From: CANHEE01 sp043777755
GTDB lineage: Bacteria; Bacteroidota; Bacteroidia; Chitinophagales; Saprospiraceae
Reading direction: 5' to 3'
Assembly (NCBI GenBank): GCA_043777755.1
Contig: JAYWHK010000148.1
Span: forward strand, 1 to 9,945
Length of the DNA: 9,945 nucleotides
A program made the translations under genes and the position numbers. The notes beneath the pieces are model-generated. The model worked only from the letters and a program-made list of their open reading frames with translations, did not search any database and had not been told where the DNA came from. Each line of letters begins with the position of its first letter. The stretch's first letter is position 1. Of the stretch, positions 7,657 to 9,945 are shown one piece after another.

Positions 7657-9640
7657 AAGAAATAGTACGACAAGTATTCAAGATAAATCGAAATATGAAG
7701 AATTGCCAACTCGCAAAATTATCAGTGCGTATGGTGGCGTAGGCTCTTTGTTAGAAACAAGGTCAGGTTCTATAATGGTTGAAAATTTTGACGAATGGGA
7801 TTTTTTCAAAGAAAAGAAACATCTTGATCTTAATTTTTCGATAGAAGATAAACGCTTGTTGTCAAGGCTCAAACGTTGGTTTGTCAATTTGAAAGAGTTG
7901 CTTCAAGTTCCTACCAATACAAGAAATGAAGGCTATTTTCCAACAGAAAAACACCACACTATAAGTGGTTCATTTTTCCCAAAATGGATGTATTGCCCTA
8001 ATTGCAAACGCTTTGACCATTTTGATAATTGGTTAAAACATTGGCAAAATATCGTGCCTAATCAAAAATTTGATTATAATCCGCCAGTTTGTTTTTCTTG
8101 TTTTAATAAGACTAACAAGAAAAGGTTTGAATTGGAGCAAGTCCGCTTTATCTTAATCTCGGCTTATGGCAATATTGCAGATGTCCCTTGGGATAGGTGG
8201 GTTTTTGCAAGATTTCAACAAGGTAAAAATCAAACTGAAAATCAAAATTTTTCTTCTGACGAAATACCAGAAAACGAAGGAAAAAATCCTTGGCTAATTG
8301 ATTTTCAAAAGGAAATCCCAACTGATGTATATTACGAATATACTATGTCAGATAAATTTAATGATTTGAAAGGTATAAGTATTATAGCAAAAGACAATCA
8401 AACAGGAGAAATAAGAGGTCGTCAAAATTTGCAAGGTATTTTCAACTTACGGGTCCAAGAATATGGTATTTTAGGCAATTTGTCGCAAAAATTGATGAAA
8501 GTAGTCATCAGAAGTAGTAACTCTATTTATTATCCTAATATTGTAAGTAGTCTATTTTTGCCAACTTTACAACCTGATACAGACATTACAGACGTAATAA
8601 AAAATGCTATTATTGGTTATAAAACTGCAAATTTACCTATTGAAACGATAATACAGTTACTTACCACCGTTCAAAAATTCACAATTAGTTCAGAAAGATT
8701 GTCAAAATTAATAGAGCATAATTTTGAAGAAGAAGATGCTGAAATTGGTAGTTTATTAGAACAAGATTACCGATTGAAAGAATATCAATTTATCGTTTCA
8801 AAAACAACAAGATATGACGACGGAGATAAAAATCGCTTAAATTTTGAGCCAATTCCAAGCAATAATATAGGTATTGAAGGCTTAAATATTTGGCGCATGG
8901 ACAGGCTCAAAATGACTTCTGTTCAAACATCTTTTACCCGTGCTGAACCAATTGACAAAGATTTTTACTTGATTGATGATGTAAAAAATGAGCAAAATTC
9001 TGAACTTATCAGAAAAAAATATACGAGTAAATACGGTAAACACACATGGTATTTACCAGCAATAGAAAGTTTTGGAGAAGGTATTTTTATTGATTTTGAT
9101 AAAAAAAGTATTGAAGTTTGGCAAAATCAAAATCAAGAAGAGATTGAAACTCGAACAAATGCAATACAAGAAAACTACAATAAAACCAAGGGTATTTTTC
9201 GCCCTAAAAGAGTAATTGATACCAAATTGGTCATGTTGCATACTTTTTCACATCTGATTATCAAAGAGTTAGAGTTTTTATGTGGTTATCCAGCAACATC
9301 ATTACAAGAACGTTTGTATATTTCTGATGATATGCAAGGCATATTAATTTATACTATTGCAGGTTCAGAAGGTAGTTATGGCGGCTTGACAAGTATTTGT
9401 AAATCCGACAAAATTGGAAAAGTAATAAAATCAGCCTTACATCGTGCGACAGATTGTGCCTCTGACCCAATCTGTTATCATACCGAATTATCGCAAGGGC
9501 AAGGTGTAGGAGGAACAAACTTAGCGGCTTGTTACTCTTGCGCACTATTACCAGAAACCTCTTGTGAAGAATTTAATTCATTTTTAGATAGAGCATTGAT
9601 TATTGACAACAAATTTGGCTATTTTAAAAAATATGCTTAA
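7640..9640 (+). CDS. drmB: DISARM DUF1998 protein DrmB
   Basis: A 666-residue partner of DrmA; in characterised DISARM the two form a DNA-binding complex. I choose ATG 7640 (MAKKIKRNS) over the earlier in-frame ATG at 7571, because the added 23 residues lie wholly inside drmA and look like read-through, while 7640 follows a purine-rich AAGAAGAAG leader. The N-terminal SAYGGVGSLLETRSGSIMV matches DrmB. A zinc ribbon is formed by Cys119/Cys122 and Cys151/Cys154. It is followed by RFILISAYGNIADVPWDRW, where many relatives, as I recall, have Cys and Gly-His. The DUF1998 part contains HTFSH (534-538), GSEGSYGGL (575-583), Cys606, Cys612, a CYSC pair (631-634) and ETSCEEFN with Cys642, probably a second metal site. 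The length is normal for the family and no break is visible. It is the last gene of the operon. Confidence 0.94.
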   Translation: MAKKIKRNSTTSIQDKSKYEELPTRKIISAYGGVGSLLETRSGSIMVENFDEWDFFKEKKHLDLNFSIEDKRLLSRLKRWFVNLKELLQVPTNTRNEGYFPTEKHHTISGSFFPKWMYCPNCKRFDHFDNWLKHWQNIVPNQKFDYNPPVCFSCFNKTNKKRFELEQVRFILISAYGNIADVPWDRWVFARFQQGKNQTENQNFSSDEIPENEGKNPWLIDFQKEIPTDVYYEYTMSDKFNDLKGISIIAKDNQTGEIRGRQNLQGIFNLRVQEYGILGNLSQKLMKVVIRSSNSIYYPNIVSSLFLPTLQPDTDITDVIKNAIIGYKTANLPIETIIQLLTTVQKFTISSERLSKLIEHNFEEEDAEIGSLLEQDYRLKEYQFIVSKTTRYDDGDKNRLNFEPIPSNNIGIEGLNIWRMDRLKMTSVQTSFTRAEPIDKDFYLIDDVKNEQNSELIRKKYTSKYGKHTWYLPAIESFGEGIFIDFDKKSIEVWQNQNQEEIETRTNAIQENYNKTKGIFRPKRVIDTKLVMLHTFSHLIIKELEFLCGYPATSLQERLYISDDMQGILIYTIAGSEGSYGGLTSICKSDKIGKVIKSALHRATDCASDPICYHTELSQGQGVGGTNLAACYSCALLPETSCEEFNSFLDRALIIDNKFGYFKKYA

Positions 9641-9645
9641 CTTTG
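9614..9645 (+). promoter_or_regulatory. Bacteroidota-type promoter over the drmB stop codon
   Basis: TTTG at 9614-9617 is followed after exactly 20 bases by TAACTTTG at 9638-9645. This fits the Bacteroidota housekeeping pattern of a -33 TTTG and a -7 TAnnTTTG. The -7 box contains the drmB stop codon TAA. Transcription would begin around 9650, leaving a short leader before the ATG at 9668. This suggests the following gene is transcribed on its own and is not simply the fourth gene of the DISARM operon. Confidence 0.5.
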
Positions 9646-9667
9646 TTACTCAAATTAAGTATTTTTT

Positions 9668-9945
9668 ATGTTTTTAGATAGATATAAAGTAGAGATTAAC
9701 CGTGACCAAACCGTTTATGAATTTATTAGTGAAGGGCCAAAAGGAGAAATTAGAAAAGTTGTGCGATACAGTAGTACCAACTTGAAAGATTTTTATAACC
9801 TTGGTTTTGGCGATATGAATTTAGAAACAAAAACGTTAGACGATAAAGTAGTAACGGATAATGGGGATAGTGAAAAAGTATTGGCAACCGTAGCCGCTAC
9901 ACTCTACGCCTTTTGCTACCAAAATCCTGATGCTTGGATATTTGC
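9668..9945 (+). CDS. DUF6934-like protein, 5' part, cut by the window edge
   Basis: Ninety-two codons are present with no stop, and the gene continues past the right edge. The protein begins MFLDRYKVEI and contains EGPKGEIRKVVRYS (22-35), YNLGFGDMN (43-51), VVTDNGDSEKVLATVAATLY (61-80) and NPDAWIF (86-92). These match the pattern I remember for DUF6934, a family of roughly 150 residues common in Bacteroidota and without an established function. No signal peptide is seen. The ATG at 9668 is the first in frame after the drmB stop and lies 27 bases beyond it, with a T-rich rather than purine-rich leader. A separate promoter precedes it. It is neither a phospholipase D-like DrmC nor a methyltransferase as far as can be read; whether it belongs to the defence locus cannot be told. 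Confidence 0.7.
   Translation, partial: MFLDRYKVEINRDQTVYEFISEGPKGEIRKVVRYSSTNLKDFYNLGFGDMNLETKTLDDKVVTDNGDSEKVLATVAATLYAFCYQNPDAWIF

Overview
The window is AT-rich DNA that most likely comes from a member of the Bacteroidota. Three things point there: A-rich leaders without clear Shine-Dalgarno sequences, a good match to the Bacteroidota promoter pattern (TTTG, 20 bases, TAnnTTTG) near the right end, and a last gene resembling a small protein family (DUF6934) that I know mainly from that phylum. No rRNA, tRNA, CRISPR array or transposase is visible. All real genes lie on the plus strand.

Layout. At 5-1039 is a SacI-family type II restriction endonuclease with a recognisable PD-(D/E)XK core. 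It probably follows a cytosine methyltransferase gene just outside the window. At 1040-1459 is a 420-base non-coding gap holding several inverted repeats, including a perfect 17-bp stem and a terminator-like hairpin that points leftward. At 1460-9640 is a tightly overlapping three-gene operon: an 852-residue protein best explained as DrmE, then the SF2 helicase DrmA (1213 residues) and the DUF1998 protein DrmB (666 residues). At 9668 a separate gene for a DUF6934-like protein begins, with its own probable promoter over the drmB stop codon, and runs off the right edge.

How it fits together. drmE-drmA-drmB is the core of a class 2 DISARM anti-phage system. In characterised DISARM, DrmA and DrmB form a DNA-binding complex, and a cytosine-5 methyltransferase (DrmMII) marks self DNA. 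Here no drmC (phospholipase D-like protein) follows drmB, and no methyltransferase lies inside the window. The neighbouring SacI-type endonuclease raises the possibility that one 5mC methyltransferase upstream protects host DNA against both the endonuclease and DISARM, giving a compact two-layer defence locus. DrmA and DrmB are assigned with high confidence, the SacI family with moderate-high confidence, and DrmE mainly by position, size and general architecture.
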